From a virus, in the IMG/VR virus record IMGVR_UViG_3300003322_000628, positions 1-64,000 of that record: a stretch of 64,000 nt of DNA; one strand, written 5' to 3'. Position numbers and translations under genes: made by a program. The notes beneath the pieces are model-generated. The model searched no databases. It saw nothing but the letters and a program-made list of their open reading frames with translations, and was not told where the DNA came from. This document shows, in pieces, positions 46,786 to 56,931 of this stretch; the stretch's first letter is position 1, and each line of letters begins with the position of its first letter.

Positions 46786-48653
46786 TACCAAAGCTGCCTT
46801 GGCTTGAAGTAGGGTTTTGGACGCTGCTGGATTTCAAATTCCATCAGCATGTTCTTGTAATTGCCTTTTGCTCTATTCGCTACAGAAGGCTGTTCGTCAT
46901 ACTCGCCGTAATACTGCAAAGCTCTCCACATCACCATATCTACGAATTCACTAGTCATGCCCTTAGGTACATCTGTAGCATTGACAAGTTCCTGCGCTTC
47001 TCTACTGTATTGAAACTGTAGAGTGTAAGGACGATCGGGGGGCGGGAACAGTCTCCATCTGCCGACATTATCCTCTGTGATTAGACGAGGAAGGCCGGGC
47101 TGTAGAGATGGAAAATCGTAGACGTTCTGAAAGCTAGACCATGCAATATACTGCACAGGCAAGTCACTTACAGGAGCTGGGTCTTCGTGCCTAGTAATCT
47201 TGAATGTGGTGTTATTTACTTCTCGAATAGAGCCGGGAATAAAATCTCCACCATCATCCATCTCTTCGTCCCAATTAAAGCTCTTCCAGCTGTGCACATA
47301 GTTTTGGTATGGATAGGGCTGTTCATATTCAAATGAGAAGGTAGCCAGCACAGTGTCAGTAAACGTATTGTACAAGCCTAGAGAGATAGCATAATTGGTG
47401 TCGAACGAGGTGCCATCATATCCGCTTGTTGTGTAGAAAATAGCGCCGGGGTAATTAGCTTGGCACACAGGTGCCGTGGCGAATAGCAAGCTAGACCACA
47501 GAGTGAAGCACATCTGAGAAGTTTGCTCAACGCCGTTTACCAACACCTTATAAGATACCCCTGTCTCTGCATTTAGAGAAATATTGAGTATACCACTAGT
47601 GCCTGTCAAATCGGGGAACATCTCATCCACGGTAGCACTGATTGGAGAGATGATGTTTTTTACATTTCCTGCCTTGGTGGTCGAATAGTACGCCCAATCC
47701 AAGCTATCACCCAGATGCACATTATCTGCAATGCCTATCGTAGATGTAAAATTGACTTTGTAGTTGATTGGTGACACCGCAGCAGTAAGAATAAACTGGT
47801 TGCCAATGTCATCAAAGCGCAGTGCTCCATCTATAGTTTTTGTGCCAGCTGAAGTTGCTACGTCAAAACTAACGGCCACATTAAAAGCTGCTCCAGAAGC
47901 TGCTGCGTACGCCATTAGCGTATCAAACATGTCTCCTGATGCCTGTTTATAAGAAAGCTGAAGAGTTACAAAAGTGCCATCTACGACTTTACTGTCGATA
48001 CGTCCACTAGTAAATGTATATGTGTTTGTTACAGAATGAGCTACATCTTCTACAGTGACAGAATCTACACCATCTCCTACTTCCATAAAAGAAGCCGCTG
48101 TGTATGCGTTTGCACTGTTGAACACAGCCATCAGGCGTACGCGTCCGTCGTTCTGTCGCGTTAGGCGCTCTCCACCAGCCTTAAGACCAAAGTCTAGAAC
48201 GTGAGTGCTACCGACGTCATAGTCGGAATACCTCACATCCATATAGCCTAGGTAAGAAGGAAGCTGCCCCGTAGTAATTCCCTGAGTTGATAGGGCTGGC
48301 AAGCTCTGCACGCCATCTACTGTAAGGCCGGTAATTACAGTGTCTCCATTGACGTCTATAATTTCAGCAGGATTAATGGCAGCGGTACCTGAGCTAATTG
48401 GCTGGTGCGTGTAAAACATGATGCCGGGATTAATTGTTACAACCGCCTGACTCTGCATCCATTCCCAATCATAACATTCCTGCTGGATGGTGCGCCAAGC
48501 TCTAGCCACCCACTTTTTAAACCGATTCATCATCGGGTCAGTGGCCGTAGTAAAATCACTACCATCAACAGCAAAAGAGGCGAGGTCTTCCCCCGCCTCA
48601 TCTATTGCGTTATTTACCAGTTGTAGGTAGGTAGTCGTTGTTTGAGTTGCCAT
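46785..48653 (-). CDS. Tail tubular protein A / adaptor-like (T7 gp11 type)
   Basis: 622 residues. The N-terminal YLQLVNNAIDEAGEDLASF and FKKWVARAWRTIQQECYDWEW are characteristic of head-tail adaptors that bind beneath the portal. The long central insert (about 100-500) is beta-rich, and the adaptor pattern resumes at the C-terminus (EFVDMVMWRALQYYGEY). So it looks like an adaptor with a large inserted domain. Confidence 0.7.
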   Translation of the reverse strand: MATQTTTTYLQLVNNAIDEAGEDLASFAVDGSDFTTATDPMMNRFKKWVARAWRTIQQECYDWEWMQSQAVVTINPGIMFYTHQPISSGTAAINPAEIIDVNGDTVITGLTVDGVQSLPALSTQGITTGQLPSYLGYMDVRYSDYDVGSTHVLDFGLKAGGERLTRQNDGRVRLMAVFNSANAYTAASFMEVGDGVDSVTVEDVAHSVTNTYTFTSGRIDSKVVDGTFVTLQLSYKQASGDMFDTLMAYAAASGAAFNVAVSFDVATSAGTKTIDGALRFDDIGNQFILTAAVSPINYKVNFTSTIGIADNVHLGDSLDWAYYSTTKAGNVKNIISPISATVDEMFPDLTGTSGILNISLNAETGVSYKVLVNGVEQTSQMCFTLWSSLLFATAPVCQANYPGAIFYTTSGYDGTSFDTNYAISLGLYNTFTDTVLATFSFEYEQPYPYQNYVHSWKSFNWDEEMDDGGDFIPGSIREVNNTTFKITRHEDPAPVSDLPVQYIAWSSFQNVYDFPSLQPGLPRLITEDNVGRWRLFPPPDRPYTLQFQYSREAQELVNATDVPKGMTSEFVDMVMWRALQYYGEYDEQPSVANRAKGNYKNMLMEFEIQQRPKPYFKPRQLW

Positions 48654-48672
48654 GCAACTGGTTTCCTTTAGG

Positions 48673-49278
48673 TTAATTGCCTGAAATTGCCTTAGCTAGG
48701 TAGGCCTGCTGACGAGCCTCTTTGATATCGCTATCCTTAGGCCAGAAGCCATACTTCTCACTAAATTCTCGCTTGGCAGCGAGCTTCTTTTCACGCACTG
48801 TCTCCATGCCGGGGCGAGGATCAGGACCATCCGTACGCATTAGTTCTGTGTACACATAGCTCTGAGTTTCTCGATCCACGCGATGGATATCTGCTCCTTC
48901 ACCCTCATTCTCTGGTCGGCTCTCAATAGCATCCTGAAGCACACCAACTACCTTGATTGGCACATCCACCTGAACATTCCAAGGGATGTAAATCTCATAG
49001 CCGTTAAGGCTTAGATACACCGGGATATTGCCCTGACCAGCCTGAGGCATGAGTCGAATTCGTGCCCAACCGGGCTCTGGTCGATTGTCGCCCTTAGCAA
49101 TCTGGGCAAACTCGCCCTTGCTCATATGTGCTACAATCTGATCGATAATGTCTTCTTTGGTCCATTCCCGCAGAAGCTTAATACCATACTGCTTACTAGC
49201 TGCCTGTCGCAGCTCTGGCATTGTCATCTCTTCGAGCTTATCCCGAATGAGACGCGCTGCCTGACTATTAATTGACAT
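48673..49278 (-). CDS. Putative virion protein with SAP-like N-terminus
   Basis: 201 residues. EEMTMPELRQAASKQYGIKL followed by KEDIIDQIVAHM resembles a SAP/Rho-N helix pair that binds nucleic acid; then a beta region and a basic C-terminus. Between decoration and adaptor genes. Confidence 0.55.
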   Translation of the reverse strand: MSINSQAARLIRDKLEEMTMPELRQAASKQYGIKLLREWTKEDIIDQIVAHMSKGEFAQIAKGDNRPEPGWARIRLMPQAGQGNIPVYLSLNGYEIYIPWNVQVDVPIKVVGVLQDAIESRPENEGEGADIHRVDRETQSYVYTELMRTDGPDPRPGMETVREKKLAAKREFSEKYGFWPKDSDIKEARQQAYLAKAISGN

Positions 49279-49303
49279 TGTGGGTCCTCTTCTTCGCAGC
49301 TAA

Positions 49304-49324
49304 GGGGCTGCATTGCACAGCCCC
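49304..49324 (-). terminator. Hairpin after capsid genes
   Basis: GGGGCTG/CAGCCCC 7-bp stem, 7-nt loop, downstream of the 194-residue head gene on the leftward transcript. No T run follows, so it may be an attenuator or mRNA stability element that raises capsid gene expression. Confidence 0.5.
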
Positions 49325-49362
49325 CGCCGTTGATGATTGTTGACGCCTATATGCTTTTCAGC

Positions 49363-49947
49363 TTATGGAGCGTTGCCGCCGTAGTTGTCGACGACTGCTG
49401 GTGACGTAACCTTGCTACCCGCGAACGGATAGGTTGGATCAGTGACACCAGTGACATAGGTATTTGGATACGCATACTGATACTTGAATCGTAGAGTAGC
49501 GTTACGAATACCCGTGGTTGTAGCCGTGCCCGGACTACCCGTGAGGGTAAGGAACACGTCCTGCACAGTGGTCTGCACAGGGAAGGGAGTAACAGCAAAG
49601 CTGTCAATTGCAGTCGCTTCGCCATCGACGCGTGCTAGGTTCTTCTTGCCCGTTGTATTGGTCTGAAGGACTGTTGCTGACGCGAGGAGGCAGGCGTCTG
49701 AGGCAGTGATGCCCAGCTTGCCATCAAGGTCTGCAGTGGCATTTGAATCGAATGCATCCATAATCAGTTCAAACTGATTTACAATTACATTCTCGCCAAT
49801 CTTGCAGAAGTAAAGCTTATCGCCGCTGGCTAGAGCTACGCCATCAGGGATTGAAACGGTGCAGGTGATTTCCTCTGCATCGTTCTCGCCATCAGGACGA
49901 ACTCGGCCATTCTTTAGGTAAACGGCAGACTTGTAAGTGTTAGCCAT
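49363..49947 (-). CDS. Probable capsid decoration/head protein
   Basis: 194 residues directly after the major capsid gene, 11 bp away. Beta-rich with many Thr/Gly/Val and no Cys-rich motif (ITCTVSIPDGVALASGDKLY). Likely abundant on the head surface; no specific family recognised. Confidence 0.55.
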   Translation of the reverse strand: MANTYKSAVYLKNGRVRPDGENDAEEITCTVSIPDGVALASGDKLYFCKIGENVIVNQFELIMDAFDSNATADLDGKLGITASDACLLASATVLQTNTTGKKNLARVDGEATAIDSFAVTPFPVQTTVQDVFLTLTGSPGTATTTGIRNATLRFKYQYAYPNTYVTGVTDPTYPFAGSKVTSPAVVDNYGGNAP

Positions 49948-49958
49948 CTATGTTCTCC

Positions 49959-50966
49959 TTAGGAAACGTTGGTAGCTGCAACTTCAAGGCGCGTCATCCA
50001 CAGCTCGTTCAAGCGCACTGCTTGGAAATAAATCTTCCAAGAGACAAAGCCACGCTGGCCGAGGGGATCGCCGGGCTCGCCCATCTTGGGATTCTTGACA
50101 GCCATTTCGACTGCGTTGACACCCTTGAGTGGGACGGTACCAAACGCTTCCTTACCAAAGATGACACAGGGATAGACGTCAGCTGAGGTGCCGGAAGTTG
50201 AACGCATCGTACCCGCAGTACCACCAGCGTCAGCGAAGTAGCCTAGCTGTGGCGAGAGAATTACGCGTACTTCGTTAACCTTACCGATTTCCCAGTCGGG
50301 ATCGATTGGCTTGTAAGTACCATACTTCTCAACGGAGACGAAGCTTGGAAGTGCACGGAAGTCATATTCAAGGTCAGAGTGACTGACGAGAACATAACTC
50401 GAATTAACTGGTTCGGTTGCAATGCCGGGGCCGGCCGCAAGACGCTCAGTAATCTTCTTGGTGTGGTTGCGCTTGAGCTGGAGTACAGCCGCTGCGATGA
50501 TATCCTCATCAATAGGAGTATTGACGCTTGAACGCTGGGTGCCATTGGCATACCAAACGCTGGTGCCGCCACGAGCAATACCCCACATAACAGCCTCTTT
50601 AACGGCTGCAACCTGATCGGTTAGTGCGGTCATTGCGTCATCGAGAACGCGGTCTTCATGCAGGTCTGCAATGACGTCCGTGATCTGAATCCAGCCGCCA
50701 AACTGTGCGATAACGGTTGTGACGTCATCATACACAAGCTGGCTAGCTGCTGGCGTAACGCCTTCAGTTAGGTTGGTTGTAGACGCAACCAGAGGACGGA
50801 TACGACGCCACTTAATGGTGCCGCCCTTATTCTTTGGGAGCGGTGTAACTAGAGCAAACTTCTCCAGAACGAGAATGGGCTCAAGACGTGACAGCATCTT
50901 AGCAACAGCTACGATACCTACGCGAGGAGACACATCCCCATAGGAGACAAATGAGCCTTCGGCCAT
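49959..50966 (-). CDS. Major capsid protein, N4 gp56 family
   Basis: 335 residues. AKMLSRLEPILVLEKFALV, PKNKGGTIKWRR and LTEGVTPAASQLVYDDV are the family's N-terminal hallmark, followed by GGWIQITDVIADLHEDRVL. HK97-like fold; forms the head with the scaffold gene upstream. Confidence 0.9.
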   Translation of the reverse strand: MAEGSFVSYGDVSPRVGIVAVAKMLSRLEPILVLEKFALVTPLPKNKGGTIKWRRIRPLVASTTNLTEGVTPAASQLVYDDVTTVIAQFGGWIQITDVIADLHEDRVLDDAMTALTDQVAAVKEAVMWGIARGGTSVWYANGTQRSSVNTPIDEDIIAAAVLQLKRNHTKKITERLAAGPGIATEPVNSSYVLVSHSDLEYDFRALPSFVSVEKYGTYKPIDPDWEIGKVNEVRVILSPQLGYFADAGGTAGTMRSTSGTSADVYPCVIFGKEAFGTVPLKGVNAVEMAVKNPKMGEPGDPLGQRGFVSWKIYFQAVRLNELWMTRLEVAATNVS

Positions 50967-50987
50967 ATTAGTTCCTTAGTGTGTTGG

Positions 50988-52037
50988 TTACTTTTTCATG
51001 AGTTTTCGATACTCCTCTTCTAGAATCTTCTGGGCATCGTCCACGGTTAGTGGGCCGTTGCCTTTGCCCGGTACTGGGGCAATCGGAGGACCTGAAGTTG
51101 GAGTAGTCGCAGCCAATTTAGCTTTACGCTCTGCTTCAATTTTATCGGCAGCTGACGTATCTACTGGCTGAGTAGCTGGAGCCGGCGGGTCTGGACGCTT
51201 TGCATAGCCCAAATTAATCATGTCGTTTGCATACGCCTGAAGAACCGCAATCGCGTCTGTAGCTTCCAAACTAGTTGTTGCCAAATAGCGGATGCCCGGG
51301 GAGGCGTGCTTTTCTAGCCAGTTGCTATATGCTTCCGACGTTACAACTTCCTGAACATTTGGTACCATGCGAGTCAGTTCATTCCACTGATTCTCAGCAT
51401 ACTGCTGCTGCTGTCGCTCGTAGAGCGGATCAATAGCAGTCTTATGTAACTCCTGAAACTTGTCCTCTACGGGACGTACAGCAGCCTCTACACGAGCCTG
51501 TACCATGCCTTCGATGGCCTTGGCTAACTCAGGGTCGCTCTTAATGATTTCCTTCCAGCCTTCAGGAGTAGATGGCTGGTCTGCCGGTGCGGGCGGCTTT
51601 GAGGCCGTCGGCGACGTTGTTATCTGGGAAAGCTTTCGTTGCGCAGCGAGAAGCTTTTCCTGCATTCCTCGGACACGGCCGTCATCGGATTTAACACGAT
51701 GTTCTAGCTGTGCTCTTGCATTGATCTCTGCCTGTACCTTATCTCGGAGAGATTCGGGAACATCCTTAAGCCAATCATAAGGGTCAGGTTTAGCGGGAGC
51801 AGGCTCCGGCTTCTTTTCCTCTCCATTCTTTTCTGGCTCAGGTTGGGCTGGCTCTGGCGGAGCCGCCTCTTCTTCTTTCTTTTCCTCTACCGGAACCTGA
51901 GTAGGTTCGGGTGTGGGGTCTGGTGTAGGCGCTGCTGCTTCTAGAGCCGGGAGGGCCTCACCCTTGCTAATTGCCGTATAGGACTCTGCAAACATTTTCT
52001 CTGCTTCGTCCATGCTCACCACTGTGTTATCAGACAT
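50988..52037 (-). CDS. Scaffolding protein
   Basis: 349 residues from ATG 52037 with GAGG upstream; an in-frame TTG at 52061 is less likely. Acidic, Pro/Glu/Ala-rich N-terminus (EEKKEEEAAPPEPAQPEPEK), then coiled coil and basic C-terminal helix (AQKILEEEYRKLMKK) that would bind the capsid protein. Position between portal and capsid genes fits. Confidence 0.75.
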   Translation of the reverse strand: MSDNTVVSMDEAEKMFAESYTAISKGEALPALEAAAPTPDPTPEPTQVPVEEKKEEEAAPPEPAQPEPEKNGEEKKPEPAPAKPDPYDWLKDVPESLRDKVQAEINARAQLEHRVKSDDGRVRGMQEKLLAAQRKLSQITTSPTASKPPAPADQPSTPEGWKEIIKSDPELAKAIEGMVQARVEAAVRPVEDKFQELHKTAIDPLYERQQQQYAENQWNELTRMVPNVQEVVTSEAYSNWLEKHASPGIRYLATTSLEATDAIAVLQAYANDMINLGYAKRPDPPAPATQPVDTSAADKIEAERKAKLAATTPTSGPPIAPVPGKGNGPLTVDDAQKILEEEYRKLMKK

Positions 52038-52230
52038 TCTTTCCTCTATTTGCGGAGACAATCTGTCCCGGCAGGCTTAGTATGGTTTTGAGTGCGGCAA
52101 TCGCCCCTTGGGCTTGCAGCAGTTCTTTGTACGTCTTGTCCGTGGACGTACACACGCTTGTATAACGAGCTAGTGATTCCTTCACTTTTTCTTCGACGTA
52201 CTTCCATGTATCGTCGTTGAAATTAACCAT
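52030..52230 (-). CDS. Small helical protein between portal and scaffold
   Basis: 66 residues, ATG 52230 sharing a base with the portal stop. Entirely helical (YVEEKVKESLARYTSV; LLQAQGAIAALKTIL). Perhaps a head assembly factor. Confidence 0.55.
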   Translation of the reverse strand: MVNFNDDTWKYVEEKVKESLARYTSVCTSTDKTYKELLQAQGAIAALKTILSLPGQIVSANRGKNV

Positions 52231-54488
52231 TAGATTCCGGTTCCCTCTTGCTTCTTAACTTGCAGTTCCTGTTCCGTAAGCTTCTGATCGCGGGTCTTTA
52301 GAGCCGCATCAACTCCGCCTAGGAAACGGGTGGTTTGGTCTTTCATCTGCTCGATGTTAATCTTTGAGACAAGCTGCTGTCGATGCTGTTCATCTTGTGA
52401 AGCAAGAACGGCCATCTGTGTCTGGAAATCAAACTGAGCCTTGATTACACTAGCATTGGCCTCTTTCTCTCTAACATCATCTGTTCTCAGCTGAGCTTGA
52501 TATTGCATCACTGCTTCATCATGCTTCTGCTGGGCTTCGACGTCTAGACGCCTGTTCTCTAGTTCTACTCTGGCCTTATCTACCTGCACCTTTTCCATCG
52601 CAGCCTGTGCTTTTAGCAAGTTGGGATCAGGAGGAGGAGGTGGCCGCTGAGCACGCTCTCTGGCTAGTTCTTCTGGACTCTTAACTACCTGCTTGTATGG
52701 TAGGCGAGCGTCTGCCAGACGAAGCTGGTTCCACTCATCCATCTTAATCCATTCACCAATGGGGCTGCCCTGAGCAATTTCCATTGACATCTTTTCAATC
52801 TTTTGCTGATTGAGGCTACTCTGTAGATTGGCCGTTGAAGTGCGAACGTCGACGTCGTATGTGCCTTTAATCAAATCATTCTCGTTATACTGCATCTCCC
52901 AGTCTAGAAGCATCTGGATGATGGTACGAGTGATTTTATCGTCCCACTGCTCGCTCTTATAGAAGAGCGGAGAGCTGGCATTCTGCTGCATAATAGCCAT
53001 TCCGGTGGCGCTATCGCCTGCTCCAGAAGGACCATTTGGAAGCATGTCATTAACCCCAGACTCACTGTCGGCCAGCTGGTTGGCTAGTAGAAATACAGCC
53101 TGCAAACCCTCGTAGTTGTTGGGAGGAACGAAAAACTGAATTGCTTTACTGGTATCTGTACCGTATTCTTTAGCAACCCACACCTTGAATGGCGTACATT
53201 CAAGTCCACCTTCTACCTGCTGAATGAGCGTCGTATCGATGATAACCTGAGGACCAGCAGAGATGCCTGCGTTATCAAGCATCATGTGATAGGTTTCATT
53301 GATTACGCGCTGCTGATCCCTCACTTCCATCGGAATACCAAATCCGAAGATAGACGCTGGGTCCTGCAGCCAAGGTACAACCGCGTATGGGCAGCGATAG
53401 CAGCCCTCTAGATTGGAGAATTCAAAGCGAATAACGCGATGATTCACCACCCAGATTTCAGCCATAAATTCGTCTTCGCCATTATCGACGGCTGGAGTAC
53501 GGCCAAGTATTTCTAAATCCGAACGCTTAACAGGGCCGTGATATTCCAGCACAAGATAGCGATCTTTCAGTAGATTGATGCCCTGTGTGAGATAGGCCGG
53601 ATCATTAAACGGACTATTCATGTAGGGAGTTGGGGGCTCTTCCAGCGCAGGAGCAATCTGGTCTGCTAGGAAAGCTGGATTGTACATCAGCTCACGAAGC
53701 TCAGATTTGCTGAGAGGATGCACCTCAATGGTGTCCTCTGCTTTATCAATATCTGTTACACTGTCGTCTGGGAAGAAATACCAAGGATCAACTCGGTAAA
53801 CAGAAGGTGTCGAGATTGGAGCTAGCTTAGGAACACGAATGTACTTACCGTCTGAGGTTTGGCTACGTACATATGTCTTCTTAACCTTCGTGCTATTGGT
53901 TGGGCATTTAACAATGCCTGTACCAAGAATAGCCCAATCCTTAGCTGCCTTGCGTATTTCTACACCATAGTTGCTAAGTTCTAGATGGTTGGCCATTTCG
54001 GCTTCCATCTGCTCAATCTTCCACGTAGTGATTTCATCAGGAGCCATCTGCATCTGCATTAGCTGCTGAATCTGGGCCATCTCTACTGGATCAAACTGTT
54101 CTGGGACCTGAGGAGGGCGCAAGTCCCAGTTTTTGTCGCCGGCTGCAAACTGATAGGCAAGGATTTGCGCTACAGCAGTTTCGCATTTGCGGCGAGTGAT
54201 GTTAACTTCTGGGCGGTTGTTAGACGATTTTTGTGCGTCCGGTACGCCGAGAGGGTATTCATTGGTTAGATAGTTGTAACTAGACAAACTACCAAGATAA
54301 CGACGTAGAGCTTCTAGCCACTGACTCTCCTTAACCTTACGCGTAGAGAAACGCTGCGTTAGATGGGATTCGATTGTGCGTGCTAGATTGTCATACACCG
54401 TCTGCTTGGCTTTTTGCAGCTCTTCTGCAAGCTTTTGGGCCTGCTCGGTAAGCTGTGCAATATCCTCTTCAGATAGCTGTTTAGACAT
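52230..54488 (-). CDS. Portal protein
   Basis: 752 residues. N-terminal coiled coil, NITRRKCETAVAQILAYQF, then TWYFFPDD-type strand (DPWYFFPDDSVTD) and the portal stem region around MMLDNAGISAGPQVIID; C-terminal 150 residues are a long coiled coil that may form the barrel. Overlaps the terminase by 8 bp. Confidence 0.85.
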   Translation of the reverse strand: MSKQLSEEDIAQLTEQAQKLAEELQKAKQTVYDNLARTIESHLTQRFSTRKVKESQWLEALRRYLGSLSSYNYLTNEYPLGVPDAQKSSNNRPEVNITRRKCETAVAQILAYQFAAGDKNWDLRPPQVPEQFDPVEMAQIQQLMQMQMAPDEITTWKIEQMEAEMANHLELSNYGVEIRKAAKDWAILGTGIVKCPTNSTKVKKTYVRSQTSDGKYIRVPKLAPISTPSVYRVDPWYFFPDDSVTDIDKAEDTIEVHPLSKSELRELMYNPAFLADQIAPALEEPPTPYMNSPFNDPAYLTQGINLLKDRYLVLEYHGPVKRSDLEILGRTPAVDNGEDEFMAEIWVVNHRVIRFEFSNLEGCYRCPYAVVPWLQDPASIFGFGIPMEVRDQQRVINETYHMMLDNAGISAGPQVIIDTTLIQQVEGGLECTPFKVWVAKEYGTDTSKAIQFFVPPNNYEGLQAVFLLANQLADSESGVNDMLPNGPSGAGDSATGMAIMQQNASSPLFYKSEQWDDKITRTIIQMLLDWEMQYNENDLIKGTYDVDVRTSTANLQSSLNQQKIEKMSMEIAQGSPIGEWIKMDEWNQLRLADARLPYKQVVKSPEELARERAQRPPPPPDPNLLKAQAAMEKVQVDKARVELENRRLDVEAQQKHDEAVMQYQAQLRTDDVREKEANASVIKAQFDFQTQMAVLASQDEQHRQQLVSKINIEQMKDQTTRFLGGVDAALKTRDQKLTEQELQVKKQEGTGI

Positions 54489-56130
54489 TATACCGTCGTC
54501 CTGACTTAGTTGTTTGGCCTAGTCCGGGGATTCCGGTACTGCCGGCTGGAGTTGACTGGGCGTGCTTCATTGACATAACAAGATAGCGAAGAGCGTCCAT
54601 TGCATGGTCGTCTTTCTTTACAATCTTGCCTTCTTCACGCCTGTAAAGGATGTATTCGTTCTGCAGTTTGCCTGTGGTGTGTGGGAAAAATTTCAATCTA
54701 CCCTGCACCATCATAGAAGTTACTGTGGCAATACCTGTCTCTACCGCATTGTCGGCTTCAATTAGACGAAGACCTAGCTGGCGATATTTGCGCAGAGCTG
54801 TGTCGCCGTCTACAGACGACAATTTAGATGCAGGATCAATTGCTCCTACCATCCAATTCCCCGCAATCTGCTTAATTCTCGCAGCGTGTACTTCAGGAGG
54901 CTGGTGTTCCACATAGTGCACGTCGTAGATGTACAGGATTCCGCTATCTGGATCAATAGCGCCAAATACAGCTGCGGTGCGGTTCCAACCAACATCCATT
55001 CCATACACTTTTTTGTAGTAGGCTGGTATTTGAAACGTCTCATTAGGCCTAAGGAGAATGTCCTTTAGTGGCAGTGGGTACACTGCACCGTCACCTAGAG
55101 CCGGAATACCCCTACTAACTACCTCTCTTAGCTGAGGAGGCGTGGATTCAAGAAGTTCCAGCTTTGTAGTTTCATCAAGCCAAGGAATATCATCCCAACT
55201 GATGCCTACACAACCTCTGTGTTTACCTCTTGCCTGCTTCTCAAACTTTTCTGTCTTGCTTAGAGGCTCAACTCCATCCTCCATTTCCATCAAAGCTACA
55301 GCTTTTTCGATACCTTCTACACGCTCTGTCCCTGCGAGCAAGTCGCAGTTTGCAAGGTAATCGGCCAAAAGACGCGTAAGGCCTTCCTTTGGCGTGATAG
55401 TGTGGAGCAGCCTGCCGCCCTCTCTACCATTTATTGGATTGTTATCAATCTTGGCAGTACGAAGCAAGCACTCGTTGTAAATTAGTTCTGGTGCTGGCTC
55501 ATCGAGCCACACGAAGTGGCGCTTTGTACCGAAGAAGCTATGTACTTCCTGCTTGTAACTCTTAAAACTTATCGTTGACCACTTACCAGACTTATGTAAC
55601 ACCTGTACTGTGTCGTACGCTCCGGGCGTTCCCTGCAGTGCGGTCTTCTTACCGATGCAATCCTTTGGAATCATACCCGTGCCTTCGGCCCCGGGGGGTC
55701 CCATAAGAGCTCTTTGCACAGTATCGCGGGTGGTTTGGCCCGTTTTGCCGACAGCCCAGATATCTACCGGGCCATCAAACATAACTCCATCATACCACTC
55801 AGGGTATTGGCCAGTGGCTAGGATAGCGCAAATCACTGCCCCTAGTTCTGTTTTACCGGAACGGTTGGCTCCTAGAAGGAGCATCTCACGGTACTTAGCC
55901 GTACCATCCATGCACGCCTTGTGCTTGGGCAGGTGCTCAACGCTATAAGGCGTTCCCGGCTGGAAACGCTTCATAAAGCCAGAGAATTCTTCTCGTTTCT
56001 CAAGCTCTTCAATAAGCTCAACCAACTCCATAAGATCAGAGTGAGAAACAGACGTCTCTTTCGATTTTGAAATGAGGGACGCTACCTTAGCTTCTATCCC
56101 TGCTGTACTTATGTTAGTTGACTGAATCAT
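54481..56130 (-). CDS. Terminase large subunit
   Basis: 549 residues. ATPase: Walker A GANRSGKT (87-94), Walker B HFVWLDEPAP. Nuclease: GMDVGWNRTA, AIDPAS and DDHAMDALRY provide acidic metal ligands. Motor that cuts and packages DNA through the portal. Confidence 0.92.
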   Translation of the reverse strand: MIQSTNISTAGIEAKVASLISKSKETSVSHSDLMELVELIEELEKREEFSGFMKRFQPGTPYSVEHLPKHKACMDGTAKYREMLLLGANRSGKTELGAVICAILATGQYPEWYDGVMFDGPVDIWAVGKTGQTTRDTVQRALMGPPGAEGTGMIPKDCIGKKTALQGTPGAYDTVQVLHKSGKWSTISFKSYKQEVHSFFGTKRHFVWLDEPAPELIYNECLLRTAKIDNNPINGREGGRLLHTITPKEGLTRLLADYLANCDLLAGTERVEGIEKAVALMEMEDGVEPLSKTEKFEKQARGKHRGCVGISWDDIPWLDETTKLELLESTPPQLREVVSRGIPALGDGAVYPLPLKDILLRPNETFQIPAYYKKVYGMDVGWNRTAAVFGAIDPDSGILYIYDVHYVEHQPPEVHAARIKQIAGNWMVGAIDPASKLSSVDGDTALRKYRQLGLRLIEADNAVETGIATVTSMMVQGRLKFFPHTTGKLQNEYILYRREEGKIVKKDDHAMDALRYLVMSMKHAQSTPAGSTGIPGLGQTTKSGRRYNV

Positions 56131-56632
56131 TAAGTAGGGTTGTCATCTGTAGTCGGTCTGGTACCTTCTTAACTTTGTTACCGAGTTCGGCAAGTTTGTT
56201 GAGAAGTTCATCTCGGGTGAGCTGCTGTACAGGCTTACCTTCTGTCTGTTCAGCCTTGTCACTCCAGCCATACTGATTGCGCATTACTGCCCACCAGTAG
56301 TTGAAGCCGCCGTTTGCTCCGCCCTGCACAGCCTTGCGTGCTACTTTCATCCACCACGCTTTAGCTGTTTGCCTACCAAACTGTACGAGCTGGGCAAACA
56401 ATTCATCGTCTGCCACTCGTTTGTGAAATTCTTTAATCGGAAGCCTTAGGGCTGCTGCAACTTCCGTATCATCTGCACCCTGAGCGTACAAATCTCGCAG
56501 CTCATCCACCCAGTGCTTACCATTCTCAAGCCTCTGGCTCTCTTCCTTCCTCGGCCTGCCCCTCTTCTTCTGGGGAATCGAAGCCGTCTCGTCCGACTGT
56601 GGGCTCGTTGTTGAAGTAGCTTCCGTTTCCAT
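56114..56632 (-). CDS. Terminase small subunit candidate
   Basis: 172 residues, overlapping the large subunit by 17 bp. An AT-hook-like KKRGRPRKEE near residue 25, then a helix-turn-helix-like region (AQGADDTEVAAALRLPIKEF) suitable for pac/cos recognition. ATG 56632 lies 107 bp inside the upstream gene; no later in-frame start would keep the AT hook. Confidence 0.75.
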   Translation of the reverse strand: METEATSTTSPQSDETASIPQKKRGRPRKEESQRLENGKHWVDELRDLYAQGADDTEVAAALRLPIKEFHKRVADDELFAQLVQFGRQTAKAWWMKVARKAVQGGANGGFNYWWAVMRNQYGWSDKAEQTEGKPVQQLTRDELLNKLAELGNKVKKVPDRLQMTTLLNDSVN

Positions 56633-56921
56633 CTGGCACCAAATAGTGTATGATTTCTTGTGACTTGCTAATTAGCTTAGCCAGCGGAGCCACATTAAAC
56701 TGGCCATCGGCCGTGGGCTCTAGTCCAACCAAGAGAGGAACAATTTCCCCCGTATCCGGGTCCATGCCATCCATGTAAGCTAGCTGGCGCATTTCTGCTG
56801 CCTGATAGAACAGTCGGAGGACATTCCCCTTAAACTCTGTTATTTCATTTGTCAAAACAAACAGAGGGATTTCCTGTTTCTTTGGCTTGCTGTATTGTTT
56901 ACGCTTGGCTCGGTTTGCCAC
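56526..56921 (-). CDS. Hypothetical protein overlapping terminase small subunit
   Basis: 131 residues. Basic start (ANRAKRKQYSKPKKQ), middle with FKGNVLRLFYQAAEMRQLA helix, acidic end (SPEEEGQAEEGREPEA) encoded in the 107-bp dual-frame overlap. A near-copy of the palindrome lies at 56665. Function unknown. Confidence 0.55.
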   Translation of the reverse strand: MANRAKRKQYSKPKKQEIPLFVLTNEITEFKGNVLRLFYQAAEMRQLAYMDGMDPDTGEIVPLLVGLEPTADGQFNVAPLAKLISKSQEIIHYLVPDGNGSYFNNEPTVGRDGFDSPEEEGQAEEGREPEA

Positions 56922-56931
56922 AATATCCTCG

